From: Burkholderiales bacterium
GTDB taxonomy: Bacteria; Pseudomonadota; Gammaproteobacteria; Burkholderiales; Usitatibacteraceae
Direction of reading: 5' to 3'
NCBI GenBank assembly: GCA_019634955.1
Contig: JAHCAK010000003.1
Span: 1-64,000 of the forward strand
Length of the DNA: 64,000 nucleotides
In this document: piece by piece, positions 1 through 9,293 of the stretch
Numbering within the stretch: position 1 is the stretch's first letter
How the letters are laid out: each line of letters opens with the position of its first letter
The notes under the pieces: generated by a model
Database searches by the model: none
What the model was told of the DNA's origin: nothing
The model's input: the letters and a program-made list of their open reading frames with translations, nothing else
Position numbers and translations under genes: made by a program

Positions 1-32
1 GTGAGGAGGATGGGATCGTTGCCGAGGATCAT
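1..32 (-). CDS. phnW: 2-aminoethylphosphonate:pyruvate transaminase, first 10 codons only
   Basis: The window begins inside the first codons of a minus-strand gene. Reading down from position 32 gives M-I-L-G-N-D-P-I-L-L, which resembles the NDPILLTPGP start common in PhnW proteins. GGAG lies six bases before the ATG. The gene follows the adh stop by 27 bases, in the same operon. PhnW would transfer the amino group of 2-aminoethylphosphonate to pyruvate, giving phosphonoacetaldehyde and alanine. That is the one step otherwise missing from this phosphonate cluster. The identification rests on ten residues plus context, so the sequence to the left must confirm it. Confidence 0.72.
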   Translation of the reverse strand, partial: MILGNDPILL

Positions 33-59
33 GGCGGTCTCCAGTCGGTCGATGACGGC

Positions 60-1166
60 TCAGGGCACGATCGCGGCCCGGAGCACCCGCCGCTCCGCGG
101 CGTCCTGCATGGCCTTTCCGGCCTCGTCGAGGCGGTACTTGCCGTCGACCAGCTCGTGGAAGGGGAAGCGGTCCCGGTTGGCGTGCACGAAGTCGAGCGC
201 CTCCACGAGGTTCCTCGGGTGATAGTTGTGCACGCCGGTGAGCGTCACCATCCTGCGCAGCAGCAGGTTCGCGTCGATCGTCACGCCGGAGCCGGGGTTC
301 ACGACGCCCGCGAGCGCGTAGCGCCCGCCCGTGCGCAGGAACGCGATCCCGGCGGGGATCACCTCCGGGTAGCCGCACACCTCCAGCACCGCATCGGCCC
401 CGTCGGGCGGGCAGGCGGCCCGGACGGCCTTCACCAGCTCGGCCTCGGGCACGGCCGAGGGATCGAGGGCGAGGTCGACGCCGAAGCGCGACGCGAGCTC
501 GCGGCGGGAGGCGACGGTGTCCAGCCCGATCACGCGCCGCGCGCCCCTCGCCTTGGCGATGGCGGCGCCATAGAGCCCAAGGAGGCCCAGGCCCTGCACC
601 ACCACGGCGTCGCCCATGCGGATGCCGGCACGCTCGGTCACGCACATCATCGTGGCCACGCCGCAGTTGATGGGCGTGGCCTCCTCGTCGGTGAGCGCCT
701 CGGGGAGCTTGAGGATCCAGGACTGCGGCAGCACGTAGCAGTACTCGCCGAAGCCGCCGTGGTGGTGCGGGTCGGTGGCGGCCGCCATGTGCCCGTACTT
801 GTCGACGCCGGGCGATTTCTGGGGCAGGTCCAGCACCTCGGTGAAGTAGTTCGGGCCCGGGATGAAGTACTCGCTCCAGGTGATGCGGTCTCCGGGCGCG
901 AGCGGCTCGCCGCGCATGTCGTGCGTGATCCCCGCGCCCAGCTCGACGATCGTGCCGATGATCTCGTGCCCCAGCACGCCGGGGCACGGGTTGGGGCGGT
1001 GGCCCAGGTAGGAGTGGACGTCCGAGCGGCAGATCGTCGACATGCGGATCCTGACCAGCACCTCGCCGGCGCGCGGCGCGCGCACCGGGAAGAGGCGGAT
1101 CTCGAACGGGCGGTTCGGCGCCTCGTACACCGCGAGGCGCCCCATGAGGCCGTGCGGGATCGCCAT
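60..1166 (-). CDS. Phosphonate-cluster-associated zinc-type alcohol dehydrogenase
   Basis: This 368-aa medium-chain dehydrogenase belongs to the group found beside phosphonate genes. Catalytic-zinc residues C46, D49, H67-E68 and probably C168 are present. The nucleotide-binding GxGxxG stretch is at about 192-197. The lobe that normally holds a structural zinc (around residues 97-130, LPQK...KYGH) contains no cysteines, whereas relatives usually have a CxxCxxC run there. It lies 4 bases after phnA and just before phnW. The substrate is not known from sequence; a role with phosphonoacetaldehyde or a hydroxyalkylphosphonate would be inference. Confidence 0.85.
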   Translation of the reverse strand: MAIPHGLMGRLAVYEAPNRPFEIRLFPVRAPRAGEVLVRIRMSTICRSDVHSYLGHRPNPCPGVLGHEIIGTIVELGAGITHDMRGEPLAPGDRITWSEYFIPGPNYFTEVLDLPQKSPGVDKYGHMAAATDPHHHGGFGEYCYVLPQSWILKLPEALTDEEATPINCGVATMMCVTERAGIRMGDAVVVQGLGLLGLYGAAIAKARGARRVIGLDTVASRRELASRFGVDLALDPSAVPEAELVKAVRAACPPDGADAVLEVCGYPEVIPAGIAFLRTGGRYALAGVVNPGSGVTIDANLLLRRMVTLTGVHNYHPRNLVEALDFVHANRDRFPFHELVDGKYRLDEAGKAMQDAAERRVLRAAIVP

Positions 1167-1170
1167 GGGC

Positions 1171-2430
1171 TCAGGCCACGCCGTTCAGCGCGAAGTCGAA
1201 CAGCTGCCAGCTCTTGAGCACCGAGGCGCCACCCCGGAGCTTGTACTCGTCGTTCAGCGGCCGGTTGATGATGATCGGCACGCGCGCCTCCGAGACGCCG
1301 CCGTGCGTGCGCAGGCGGTGCCCCTCGAGCCCGGAGAGGTCGTGGTCCTTCTCCGAGGCGCCCACGCAGACATCGGCGGCGGCGACCACCACCACGTCGC
1401 CCTCGCGGTCGGCGGGCAGGTCGAAGGCGCGGCAGGCGCTTTCCTTGTCGAGGACCTGCGCCAGGCCGGGAAGCCCGCGGATCGCCTCGATCACCTGCGG
1501 CGGCGTGGCCTTGCCGCGGCACCACACCCGCACGAACCCGCCCAGCGCACCGTGGTGCGCGACGAAGGCGTCCGTGATCGGGCAGATCACCTTCGTGTCG
1601 CCCTTGCCGAACCGGGCGTCGAGGATGTCCTGCAGCCAGATCACGTTGGGCTTGCCCTCCGGCGTGGACTTGTCGTTCATGCCGTGGTCGGCGGTGAGCG
1701 CGACGGTGGCGCCCAGCTCCGCCAGCCGGCCGAAGCGGCGGTCCAGCTCCTGGTAGAAGCGGCGCGCCTCGGCCTCGTGCGGCGCGTACTTGTGCTGCAC
1801 GTAGTCGGTGAGCGACAGGAAGAGCAGGTCGCGGTGGCCGGCCTCGAGCAGCTTGATGCCCGCGTCCAGCACGAAGAGCGAGAGCTCCATCGAGTACATG
1901 CCGGGCTGCGGCTGGCCCACGAAGGCGGCCGCGTTCTCGATGCCGTGCTCGGCGAGCGTGGTCGAGCCCGCCCTTTCGGAAGAGAAGCACACGTTGCCGC
2001 GCGAGACGTCCAGCCCCTTGCCGAGCTGCTTCCTCAGCTTGTCCTTGGCGGTGATGGCCACCACCTTCGCGCCTGCGTCGGCGAAGCCCTTGAGCACCGT
2101 GTCGCCGCGCAGCAGTTCCGGGCCGGTCATCACCACCGCCTCGCCCGTGGCCGTGTCGAGGTAGAAGTTCCCCGAGATGCCATGCCGCGAGGCCGGCGTG
2201 CCGGTGACGATCGACATGTTGTTGGGGCAGGTGAACGAGGGCACGGTTCCCTCGGCCACGACGGCGAAGCCTTCCTGCATGAAACGCGCGATGTTGGGGA
2301 TCGCCCCCTCGCGCAGGAACTGCTGGATGTAGGCGGGGTCGCCGCCGTCGATGATCACCACGGCCACCGGCCGGCCGGGCCAGCGGTATCGCGTGCCGTT
2401 CACGACGACGGGGGGTCTTTCCTGGGGCAT
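1171..2430 (-). CDS. phnA: Phosphonoacetate hydrolase
   Basis: This 419-aa alkaline-phosphatase-superfamily enzyme hydrolyses the C-P bond of phosphonoacetate to acetate and phosphate, using two zinc ions. The expected metal ligands and nucleophile are present in order: D28 in IIDGGD, T67 in the SFTCPNN motif, D209, H213, D248-H249 in ADHG, and H376 in RTHGG. This pattern matches PhnA rather than a general nucleotide pyrophosphatase. It lies between phnE (34-base gap) and the dehydrogenase gene on the minus strand. It completes the PhnW-PhnY-PhnA degradation route, with PhnY encoded divergently. Confidence 0.95.
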   Translation of the reverse strand: MPQERPPVVVNGTRYRWPGRPVAVVIIDGGDPAYIQQFLREGAIPNIARFMQEGFAVVAEGTVPSFTCPNNMSIVTGTPASRHGISGNFYLDTATGEAVVMTGPELLRGDTVLKGFADAGAKVVAITAKDKLRKQLGKGLDVSRGNVCFSSERAGSTTLAEHGIENAAAFVGQPQPGMYSMELSLFVLDAGIKLLEAGHRDLLFLSLTDYVQHKYAPHEAEARRFYQELDRRFGRLAELGATVALTADHGMNDKSTPEGKPNVIWLQDILDARFGKGDTKVICPITDAFVAHHGALGGFVRVWCRGKATPPQVIEAIRGLPGLAQVLDKESACRAFDLPADREGDVVVVAAADVCVGASEKDHDLSGLEGHRLRTHGGVSEARVPIIINRPLNDEYKLRGGASVLKSWQLFDFALNGVA

Positions 2431-2464
2431 GCTGCTTCTCTCCTGTGCGAGGCGCGCGGGCGCC

Positions 2465-3271
2465 TCAGATGAACATCTTGCGGAAGCGCGCCGAGACGAT
2501 GTCGATGGTGCTCACGAAGGTGATGATGATGAGCATCACGGCGCAGGTCTGCGCGTACTCGAAGCCGCGGATCACCTCGTAGAGGATGACGCCGATGCCG
2601 CCCGCGCCCACCATCCCCACGACCGAGGCGGAGCGGACGTTCGACTCGAAGCGGTAGAGCGAGTAGGAGATCCAGAGGGGCATCACCTGCGGGATCACGC
2701 CGTAGACGACCTCCTCGATCGCGGAGGCGCCCGTGGCGCGAACGCCCTCGACGGGGCGCGGGTCGATGGCCTCCACCGCCTCGGCGAAGAGTTTCGCGAG
2801 CGTCCCCGTCGTGTGCACCCAGAGCGCCATCACGCCGGCGAAGGGGCCCAGGCCGACCGCCACGATGAAGAGCATCGCGAAGACCATCTCGTTGATGGCG
2901 CGGCAGCAGTCCATGAGGCGCCGCACGGGCTGGTACACCCACACCGGCACGATGTTGGCCGAGGAGAGCAGCCCGAAGGGCACCGCGCAGACCACGGCGA
3001 GGACGGTGCCCCACACCGCGATGTGCAGCGTCACCACCATCTCGCGCAGGTAGCTCTTCCACTCCCGGAAGTCCGGCGGGAAGAACTCCGAGAGGAAGGT
3101 GGCCATGTTCCCCGAGTCGCGCACGAGGTCGAGCGGGCGCACGTCGGCGCCCTTCCACGCCCACGCGAGCACGAGCGCGAACGCCGCCCAGCCGATGGCC
3201 TGGGCGAGCGTTCGCTTCCCGGACCCCGGGGGCGTGAGCGCCCCCGGCGGGATGGCGGGAACGGCCGTCAC
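2465..3271 (-). CDS. phnE: Phosphonate ABC transporter permease
   Basis: This 268-aa inner-membrane permease carries phosphonate across the membrane in a PhnCDE complex. It has an N-terminal membrane segment near residues 17-37 and several more hydrophobic helices. The C-terminal half holds the typical ABC-permease cytoplasmic loop region (VEGVRATGA, about residues 163-171), followed by a GAGGIG motif. The GTG start at 3271 is chosen because it overlaps the phnD stop in a GTGA junction and gives the normal family length. The reading frame stays open further upstream, but that part only shadows phnD. Confidence 0.93.
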   Translation of the reverse strand: MTAVPAIPPGALTPPGSGKRTLAQAIGWAAFALVLAWAWKGADVRPLDLVRDSGNMATFLSEFFPPDFREWKSYLREMVVTLHIAVWGTVLAVVCAVPFGLLSSANIVPVWVYQPVRRLMDCCRAINEMVFAMLFIVAVGLGPFAGVMALWVHTTGTLAKLFAEAVEAIDPRPVEGVRATGASAIEEVVYGVIPQVMPLWISYSLYRFESNVRSASVVGMVGAGGIGVILYEVIRGFEYAQTCAVMLIIITFVSTIDIVSARFRKMFI

Positions 3272-4227
3272 TTGGCCTGCTTCGCGAGCGCGGCGAGCTT
3301 CGCGTCGATCTCCTTCAGCTTCGCGGCCTTCGCCTCGGCGGAGAGCGTGGTGTCGCCGGCGGCCTTGGCGCGGTCCTTGGCCAGCTCGAGCTGGCGGATG
3401 GGAACGAGCTGCGCGTCGGTGGACTCGCGGAAGCCCGCGATCTGCTGCATCCCCTTGAGGATCTCCTTCTCGCGCGCGTCCTTGCCGTAACCCACGACGA
3501 AGTCCTTGATCTTCTTCTTCGTCTCGGCCGGGAGGTCCTTGCGCCAGACCAGCGGGTCGCGCGGGATGAGGGGCGAGGTCCAGAGGATCTTCACCAGCTC
3601 GCGCTTGGCCGGGTCCTTGAGCTTGAGCTTGTCGAGCTCCTCGCTGTTGTTGGTGGCGACGTCGACCTGCTTGTTGAGGACGGCCAGCAGGTTCACGCCG
3701 TGGGAGGCGGGGCGCACGACCTTGAACACGTCCTTCGCCTCCAGCCCGCGCTGCGTGAAGACGTAGTAGCCGGGCACGAGCGTGCCGGAGGTGGACTGCG
3801 GGTCGCCCGCGCCGAAGCTCAGCTCCTTGCCGCGCTTGAACATGTCGTCCAGCGAATTGAGCGGGCTGTCCTTGTGCGTGATGATGTAGCTGTAGTAGCC
3901 GGGCGTGCCGTGCAGGTCGATGAACTGCGCGAAGACCTCGCCGTTGGCGCGGTCCACGGCCTCGATGGCGCTCTTGTTGCCGTACCACGCCACCTGCACC
4001 TTCCCGAAGCGCTGCGCCTCGATGATGCCCGTGTAGTCGGTGGAGAAGAAGGCGTTCACCTTGAGGCCCGTCTGCTTGCGCATGTCCTCGAAGAACGGAT
4101 CCCAGAGCGACTTGATGGCCGCGCTCTTGTCTGTGGAAATGACGCCGAAGTTGATTTCCTGGGCGAGGGCGGTGCCGGCGATCAGCGCGGCGGCGAGGGT
4201 TGCTGCCGCTCGTTTGGCGAGGTTCAT
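3268..4227 (-). CDS. phnD: Phosphonate ABC transporter periplasmic binding protein
   Basis: This 319-aa protein has a signal peptide (cleavage expected after ALA near residue 22) and a mature domain starting [10 protein letters not shown]. PhnD proteins bind 2-aminoethylphosphonate and related phosphonates in the periplasm and deliver them to PhnE. Family features are the N-terminal FG.ISTD segment, the [19 protein letters not shown] region (about 74-92) and the STSGTLVPG loop (about 145-153). The gene lies between phnC (40-base gap) and phnE (4-base overlap). GGAG lies upstream of its ATG. Confidence 0.95.
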   Translation of the reverse strand: MNLAKRAAATLAAALIAGTALAQEINFGVISTDKSAAIKSLWDPFFEDMRKQTGLKVNAFFSTDYTGIIEAQRFGKVQVAWYGNKSAIEAVDRANGEVFAQFIDLHGTPGYYSYIITHKDSPLNSLDDMFKRGKELSFGAGDPQSTSGTLVPGYYVFTQRGLEAKDVFKVVRPASHGVNLLAVLNKQVDVATNNSEELDKLKLKDPAKRELVKILWTSPLIPRDPLVWRKDLPAETKKKIKDFVVGYGKDAREKEILKGMQQIAGFRESTDAQLVPIRQLELAKDRAKAAGDTTLSAEAKAAKLKEIDAKLAALAKQAK

Positions 4228-4267
4228 GGGTTCTCCTTGCGGGGGATGGAAGGGCGTTCGGGTCGTT

Positions 4268-5125
4268 TCAGGCCGATGCCGCCGCCGGGGCGAGAGCCTC
4301 GGCGACCACCGGGTCGTTCATCACGGCGTCGATCGTCTCGGTGCCGTCCAGCATCTCCTCGACCGCGGCGCCGTAGAGCCTGCGCAGCATGCCGGCCTCC
4401 AGGTCCGCCGACGGCCCGTCGTAGACCACCTCGCCCAGGCGCAGCGCCACCGTGCGCTCGCAGTAGCGGCGCGCGAACTGCACCTGGTGCAGCGACACGA
4501 GCACGGTGATGCCCTGCTCGCGGTTGATGCGGGCCAGGATCTCCATCACGTTTCTCGCGCTCTCGGGGTCCAGCGAGGCGATGGGCTCGTCGGCGAGGAT
4601 GATGCGGGCGCGCTGGACGAGCGCACGGGCGATGGCCACGCGCTGCTGCTGCCCGCCGGAGAGAGTGCTGGCGCGCTGCCAGGCCAGGCCTTCGATGCCG
4701 ACGGCGCGCATCGCGTGCCAGGCCTCGGCCTTCTCGGCCTGCGTGAAGCGGCCGATGAGGCTGCGCCACGCGGGGATGCGCGGCAGCTGGCCCATGAGGA
4801 CGTTGGTCATCACGGTGAGGCGGCCCACGAGGTTGAATTGCTGGAACACGAAGCCCACGTCGGCGCGCAGGTCGCGGATGCCGCGCGCGACGCGCCCGCC
4901 GGACTGCATGACCTTTTCGCCCACGCGCACGTCGCCGGAGCCGGCATCGCCGGCGACGAAGCCGGAGATGTGGCGCAGGAGCGTCGACTTGCCGGACCCC
5001 GAGGCGCCGATGAGCGCGACCATCTCGCCGGGCCCCAATTCCAGCTTCACGCCGGACAGCGCCTTGTGCGCCCCGCCGAAGGACTTGCTCAGCCCCGCGA
5101 CGGACAAAGCCGCGCCGTTCGCCAT
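4268..5125 (-). CDS. phnC: Phosphonate ABC transporter ATP-binding protein
   Basis: This 285-aa ABC ATPase powers PhnDE. The Walker A motif GASGSGKST is at 40-48, the signature LSGGQ at 155-159 and Walker B (IILADEP) at 175-181, followed by a switch histidine in SLHQV. It is the first gene of the minus-strand phn operon. It faces phnR across a 110-base divergent promoter holding a Pho box and a palindromic operator. The C-terminus is slightly longer than usual and ends in a low-complexity alanine tail. Confidence 0.95.
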   Translation of the reverse strand: MANGAALSVAGLSKSFGGAHKALSGVKLELGPGEMVALIGASGSGKSTLLRHISGFVAGDAGSGDVRVGEKVMQSGGRVARGIRDLRADVGFVFQQFNLVGRLTVMTNVLMGQLPRIPAWRSLIGRFTQAEKAEAWHAMRAVGIEGLAWQRASTLSGGQQQRVAIARALVQRARIILADEPIASLDPESARNVMEILARINREQGITVLVSLHQVQFARRYCERTVALRLGEVVYDGPSADLEAGMLRRLYGAAVEEMLDGTETIDAVMNDPVVAEALAPAAASA

Positions 5126-5156
5126 CGTATCTGCACTCCTCCGTTCGTTTCGCCGT

Positions 5157-5190
5157 CTGACATGGGGCTGTCACCGGCGAAGGTTATGCT
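5157..5190 (+). promoter_or_regulatory. Pho box with spaced -10 element, phnR-phnY promoter
   Basis: Two 7-base direct repeats, CTGACAT (5157-5163) and CTGTCAC (5168-5174), are separated by GGGG. This matches the PhoB box layout of two CTGTCAT repeats with a 4-base spacer, with two mismatches in 14. TATGCT at 5185-5190 follows ten bases after the box, the spacing usual for PhoB-activated promoters reading to the right. The box is also 32-49 bases upstream of the phnC start, so it may serve both directions. Phosphate-starvation control is an inference. Confidence 0.65.
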
Positions 5191-5197
5191 TCGTTTG

Positions 5198-5221
5198 TTG
5201 CAGATTGTTGACAATCTACAA
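5198..5221. promoter_or_regulatory. Palindromic operator candidate for PhnR
   Basis: The perfect arms AGATTGT (5202-5208) and ACAATCT (5211-5217) are separated by TG. They extend outward with one mismatch as TTGC and ACAA. The core TTGTTGACAA resembles the TTGT-N-ACAA operators of FadR/FCD-type GntR regulators. The site covers the predicted transcription start of phnR and ends 14 bases before its ATG, a position suited to autorepression and control of the divergent phnC operon. Confidence 0.65.
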
Positions 5222-5235
5222 ACCGGAGGGTTCTA

Positions 5236-6018
5236 ATGTCAAGCATGGCGACCGTTATCCTGCCCTCGCCACATGACAACATGACAACAGCCGCCCCGAC
5301 CGGCCCCTCCTCCGCGATCGACCTGCTGCGCAGGCACTCCCTCACTTCCCTCGTGCAGCAGGAGCTGGAGCGCCGCATCCTCGCCGGCGACATCCTGCCC
5401 GGCGACAAGCTCAACGAGGCCGACGTGGCCGCCGAGCTGAACGTCTCCCGCGGCCCGGTGCGCGAGGCGTTCCGGGCCCTCGAGCAGGCCGGGCTCGTGC
5501 GCACCGAGAAGAACCGCGGCGTCTTCGTCCGCCAGGTGTCGCTGGAGGAAGCCGACGAGATCTACGAGCTGCGCGCGGGCTTGGACGAGCTGATCGGGCG
5601 CCTGGCCGCCGAGCGCGCTTCCGACGGCCAGGTCGCGGAGCTGCGCGCCCTGGTGGTGCAGATGCAGGAGGCGGCCTCCGCCAAGGACGTGGACGCCTAC
5701 TACCCCCTCAACATCCGCTTCCACGACCGCCTCGCGCAGCTCGCCGGCAACGGCACGCTGCTGGCGGCCTACCGGCGCCTCATCAACGAGCTGCACCTCT
5801 ACCGTCGGCGCACGCTCGCGCTGGGCCACGACGCCTTCCCCAAGTCGACGCGCCAGCACGCCGACATCGTCGAGGCCATCGCCGCCCGCGACGCGACGCT
5901 CGCCGGGGAACTGCTGTACCAGCACGCCATGAAGAGCCGCTCCCGCCTGCACGAGGCGCTGGAGCAGGTCGACCTCCAGCCGCCCCCTGCCCTCGTCCGG
6001 GAGACATCCAAGCCATGA
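5236..6018 (+). CDS. phnR: GntR-family (FCD) phosphonate-utilisation regulator
   Basis: This 260-aa regulator has an N-terminal winged helix-turn-helix (about residues 35-103, with [19 protein letters not shown]) and a C-terminal all-helical FCD ligand-binding domain (about 110-230). The FCD domain contains metal-site residues such as those in NIRFHDRL and the later QHADIVEAI. Start 5236 is supported by GGAGG at 5225-5229; the first 30 residues are poorly conserved linker. Its last 4 bases overlap phnY. It resembles the regulator of 2-aminoethylphosphonate genes in Burkholderia-type bacteria. Repression relieved by a phosphonate intermediate is likely but not shown. Confidence 0.9.
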   Translation: MSSMATVILPSPHDNMTTAAPTGPSSAIDLLRRHSLTSLVQQELERRILAGDILPGDKLNEADVAAELNVSRGPVREAFRALEQAGLVRTEKNRGVFVRQVSLEEADEIYELRAGLDELIGRLAAERASDGQVAELRALVVQMQEAASAKDVDAYYPLNIRFHDRLAQLAGNGTLLAAYRRLINELHLYRRRTLALGHDAFPKSTRQHADIVEAIAARDATLAGELLYQHAMKSRSRLHEALEQVDLQPPPALVRETSKP

Positions 6019-7472
6019 GCGCCGTCGCCAAGCCCGCCCGCAGTCCCCGTTTCCGCGCCGAGGCCATGCGCATCGGCGGCGAGCGCGTGTCGACGGATCG
6101 CGTGATCGAGGTCCTGAACCCCTGGTCCGGCGAGGTCGTGGGCACCGTGCCGCGCGCGAGCGTCGAGGACGTGCGCCGCGCCTTCGCCATCGCCCGCCCC
6201 TACCGGCCGAAGCTCTCCCGGTACGAGCGCTCCTCGCTCCTGCTCAAGGCCGCCTCCCTCCTGCGCGGGCGCGTCGAAGAGGCCTCCGACCTCATCACGC
6301 TGGAATCCGGCCTGTGCAAGAAGGACTCGGTCTACGAGGTGGGCCGCGTCTGCGACGTGCTCACCTTCGCCGGGATGGAGGCGCTGCGCGACGACGGGCA
6401 GTCCTTCTCCTGCGACCTCACGCCGCACGGCAAGAGCCGCCGCGTCTTCACGCGCCGCGACCCGCTGCTGGGCGTGATCTCCGCCATCACGCCGTTCAAC
6501 CACCCGATGAACCAGGTGGCCCACAAGGTCGCGCCGTCGGTGGCGACGAACAACCGCATGGTGCTCAAGCCCACGGAGAAGACGCCGCTCTCGGCGCTCT
6601 ACCTCGCCGACCTGCTCTACGAGGCGGGGCTGCCGCCGGAGATGCTGCAGGTGGTCACGGGCGACCCGCGCGAGATCGCCGACGAGCTGCTCACCAACGA
6701 GCACATCGACCTCATCACCTTCACCGGCGGCGTGCCCATCGGCAAGTACATCGCGCAGAAGGCCGGCTACCGGCGCGTGGTCCTGGAGCTGGGCGGCAAC
6801 GACCCCGTGATCGTGATGGAGGACGCCGACGTCGAGGAGGCCGCGACGCTCGCCGCCCAGGGCTCGTACAAGAACAGCGGCCAGCGCTGCACGGCCGTCA
6901 AGCGAATGCTCGTGCACGAGAAGGTGGCCGACCGCTTCGTGGAGCTCCTGGTGGAGAAGACCCGGGCGTGGACCTACGGCGACCCCATGGACCCGAAGGT
7001 CGAGATGGGCACCGTGATCGACGAGGAGGCGGCCGTCCTCTTCGAGTCGCGCGTGAACGAGGCCGTCGCCCAGGGCGCGCGCCTGCTCGCGGGCAACGTG
7101 CGCCGCGGCGCGCTCTACTCGCCCACGGTGCTCGACCGCGTGACGCCGGGCATGACGGTGGTGCGGCAGGAGACCTTCGGGCCCGTCTCGCCCGTCATCC
7201 GCTTCTCCTCCCTCGACGAGGCGATCGCGCTCTCCAACGGCACCGCCTACGGGCTCTCCTCGGGCGTCTTCACCAACCGCCTGGACTACATCGCGCGCTT
7301 CGTGGCGGAGCTGAACGTGGGAACCGTCAACGTCCGCGAGGTGCCCGGCTACCGGATCGAGCTCACGCCCTTCGGCGGCATCAAGGATTCCGGGCTGGGC
7401 TACAAGGAGGGCGTGCAGGAAGCCATGAAGAGCTTCACCAACGTGAAGACCTTCAGCCTCCCGGCCTTCTAG
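6015..7472 (+). CDS. phnY: Phosphonoacetaldehyde dehydrogenase
   Basis: This 485-aa aldehyde dehydrogenase oxidises phosphonoacetaldehyde to phosphonoacetate with NAD. The ALDH hallmarks are ITPFNHP (near 157-163), a conserved lysine in VLKPTEKTP, the glutamate of LELGGND, and the catalytic cysteine in [11 protein letters not shown] (near residue 295). Its ATG overlaps the phnR stop (ATGA). Placement with phnA, phnCDE and the phnW start marks it as PhnY rather than a generic succinate-semialdehyde dehydrogenase. Confidence 0.93.
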   Translation: MSAVAKPARSPRFRAEAMRIGGERVSTDRVIEVLNPWSGEVVGTVPRASVEDVRRAFAIARPYRPKLSRYERSSLLLKAASLLRGRVEEASDLITLESGLCKKDSVYEVGRVCDVLTFAGMEALRDDGQSFSCDLTPHGKSRRVFTRRDPLLGVISAITPFNHPMNQVAHKVAPSVATNNRMVLKPTEKTPLSALYLADLLYEAGLPPEMLQVVTGDPREIADELLTNEHIDLITFTGGVPIGKYIAQKAGYRRVVLELGGNDPVIVMEDADVEEAATLAAQGSYKNSGQRCTAVKRMLVHEKVADRFVELLVEKTRAWTYGDPMDPKVEMGTVIDEEAAVLFESRVNEAVAQGARLLAGNVRRGALYSPTVLDRVTPGMTVVRQETFGPVSPVIRFSSLDEAIALSNGTAYGLSSGVFTNRLDYIARFVAELNVGTVNVREVPGYRIELTPFGGIKDSGLGYKEGVQEAMKSFTNVKTFSLPAF

Positions 7473-7474
7473 GA

Positions 7475-7492
7475 CCGTCACGAAACTGTCAT
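7475..7492 (+). promoter_or_regulatory. Pho box upstream of Na/Pi cotransporter
   Basis: CCGTCAC (7475-7481), a GAAA spacer and CTGTCAT (7486-7492) form a 7-4-7 PhoB-type direct repeat; the second half matches the consensus exactly. It starts two bases after the phnY stop and about 93 bases before the next start codon. I do not see a convincing -10 at the expected 10-base distance; CATAAT at 7490-7495 overlaps the box. Phosphate control is therefore probable but the promoter is not defined. Confidence 0.6.
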
Positions 7493-7584
7493 AATCTCGG
7501 CTCGCGGCCCACCGGCGGGCCGCCGAAGCGAGGTGACCTTTCCCGCGGGCGTCCGCGCCCTTCCGGGAGTCGCAAACGACCGCA

Positions 7585-9285
7585 GTGCAGACGCTCCTCA
7601 ACCTCTTCGCCAGCGTGGCCCTCCTCGTGTGGGGCACGCACATCGTCCGCACCGGCATCCTGCGGGTCTACGGCGCGAACCTGCGCCGCGTCCTGTCGAA
7701 GAGCGTCTCCAGCCGCGGCTCGGCCTTCGCCGCGGGCCTCGGCGTCACGAGCCTCGTGCAGTCCTCGAGCGCGACGGCGCTCATCACCAGTTCCTTCGTC
7801 TCGCAGAACCTGATCGGGCTCGCGCCGGCGCTCGCCATCATGCTGGGCGCGGACGTCGGCACCGCCCTGATGGCGCAGGTCTTCTCGCTGGACCTCTCGT
7901 GGCTCTCGCCGGTGGCCATCTTCTTCGGCGTGGTGTTCTTCCTGTCGCGCAAGAACACGAAGGCCGGCCAGCTCGGGCGCGTGTCCATCGGCCTGGGCCT
8001 CATCATCCTCGCGCTGCAGCTCATCCAGGAGGCGACCAGGCCCATCGTCACCTCCGCCGGCACCAAGGTGCTCTTCGGCTCCCTCTCCGGCGACCCGATG
8101 CTCGACATGCTGATCGGCGCCGTGTTCACGCTTTTCTCGTGGTCGAGCCTCGCCGTGGTGCTCCTCACCGCCACGCTCGCCGCGGCCCACGTGATCTCCG
8201 TGCCGGTGGCGATGTGCCTCGTGCTGGGCGCGAACCTCGGCAGCGGCGTGATCGGGCTGGTGGCGACCCTGGGCACGCCGGGCGCCGGGCGGCGCGTGGC
8301 GCTGGGGAACCTCTTCTTCAAGCTGGCCGGCTGCGTGGTCTTCTCGCTCGCGCTGCCGCTGGTGCTGCAGGGCATCGCCCAGCTCGACGAGGATCCGCGC
8401 CGCCAGGTGCTGCACTTCCACGTGATCTTCAACGTGGCGCTGGCGGCGGGCTTCCTCTTCCTCACCGACGCCATCGCCCGCCAGGTCGAGCGCTTCTTCC
8501 CGCTGGCCACCGGGACCGCCGGCCCGCAGGCCGCCGAGCCGCGCCACCTCGACAGCGGGGCGCTGGAGACCCCCACCCTCGCGCTCGCCAACGCCGCCCG
8601 CGAGACGCTTCGCATCGGCGACACCATCGAGCAGATGCTGAACGGCCTGATCGAGGTGATCCGCACCAACGACGAGAAGCGGGTCGAGGAGCTGATCCGC
8701 CTCGACGACGACGTCGACCGGCTCTACACCGCGGTCAAGCTCTACCTCACCCAGATCAGCCGCGAGGCGCTCGACGAGCGCGACGGCCGCCGCTGGGCCG
8801 AGATCATCTCGCTCACCATCAACCTCGAGCACGTGGGCGACGTGATCGAGCGAATCCTCGGCGACATCAAGGACAAGAAGATCGCCCACCGGCTCTCGTT
8901 CTCCGACGCCGGCATGCGCGAGCTCGAGGACCTGCACGCCAAGCTCGTGGCGAACCTGCGCCTCGGGCTCTCGGTCTTCCTCACCGGGGACGTGAAGACG
9001 GCGCAGATGCTCCTCGCCGAGAAGGAGAAGTTCCGCGACCTCGAGCGCTCCTACGCCGCGCAGCACCTCGACCGGCTGGCCGACCAGTCCGTGCAGTCCA
9101 TCGAGACCAGCTCGCTGCACCTGGACATCATCAGCGACATGCGCCGCATCAACTCCTTCTTCTGCTCGACCGCCTACCCGATCCTCGAGCAGGCGGGGCA
9201 GCTCCGGAAGAGCCGGCTGCGCCCCGCCGCGGCCGATGCGACGGGTGCATTCGCCAAGGGCGAGCTCGCCGCCCGCCCGAAGTAG
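7585..9285 (+). CDS. Na/Pi cotransporter family protein with PhoU-like C-terminus
   Basis: This 566-aa protein starts with GTG. Residues 1 to about 300 form a hydrophobic Na/Pi cotransporter domain with two inverted QSSSA-type repeats (VQSSSATALITS near 52-63, and a second FSWSSLAVVL copy near 175-185). Residues from about 340 to 540 form an all-helical PhoU-like domain with acidic metal-type motifs. Such proteins move phosphate with sodium, in either direction. Its place directly after phnY and behind a Pho box fits phosphate released by phosphonate breakdown. Confidence 0.88.
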   Translation: MQTLLNLFASVALLVWGTHIVRTGILRVYGANLRRVLSKSVSSRGSAFAAGLGVTSLVQSSSATALITSSFVSQNLIGLAPALAIMLGADVGTALMAQVFSLDLSWLSPVAIFFGVVFFLSRKNTKAGQLGRVSIGLGLIILALQLIQEATRPIVTSAGTKVLFGSLSGDPMLDMLIGAVFTLFSWSSLAVVLLTATLAAAHVISVPVAMCLVLGANLGSGVIGLVATLGTPGAGRRVALGNLFFKLAGCVVFSLALPLVLQGIAQLDEDPRRQVLHFHVIFNVALAAGFLFLTDAIARQVERFFPLATGTAGPQAAEPRHLDSGALETPTLALANAARETLRIGDTIEQMLNGLIEVIRTNDEKRVEELIRLDDDVDRLYTAVKLYLTQISREALDERDGRRWAEIISLTINLEHVGDVIERILGDIKDKKIAHRLSFSDAGMRELEDLHAKLVANLRLGLSVFLTGDVKTAQMLLAEKEKFRDLERSYAAQHLDRLADQSVQSIETSSLHLDIISDMRRINSFFCSTAYPILEQAGQLRKSRLRPAAADATGAFAKGELAARPK

Positions 9286-9293
9286 GCGCTGCC

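Noticed and set aside
647-1990. Long minus-strand open frame overlapping phnA and the dehydrogenase gene
   Set aside because: Its protein is arginine/alanine-rich with no motifs, and it overlaps two well-supported genes in another frame. This is a typical high-GC shadow.
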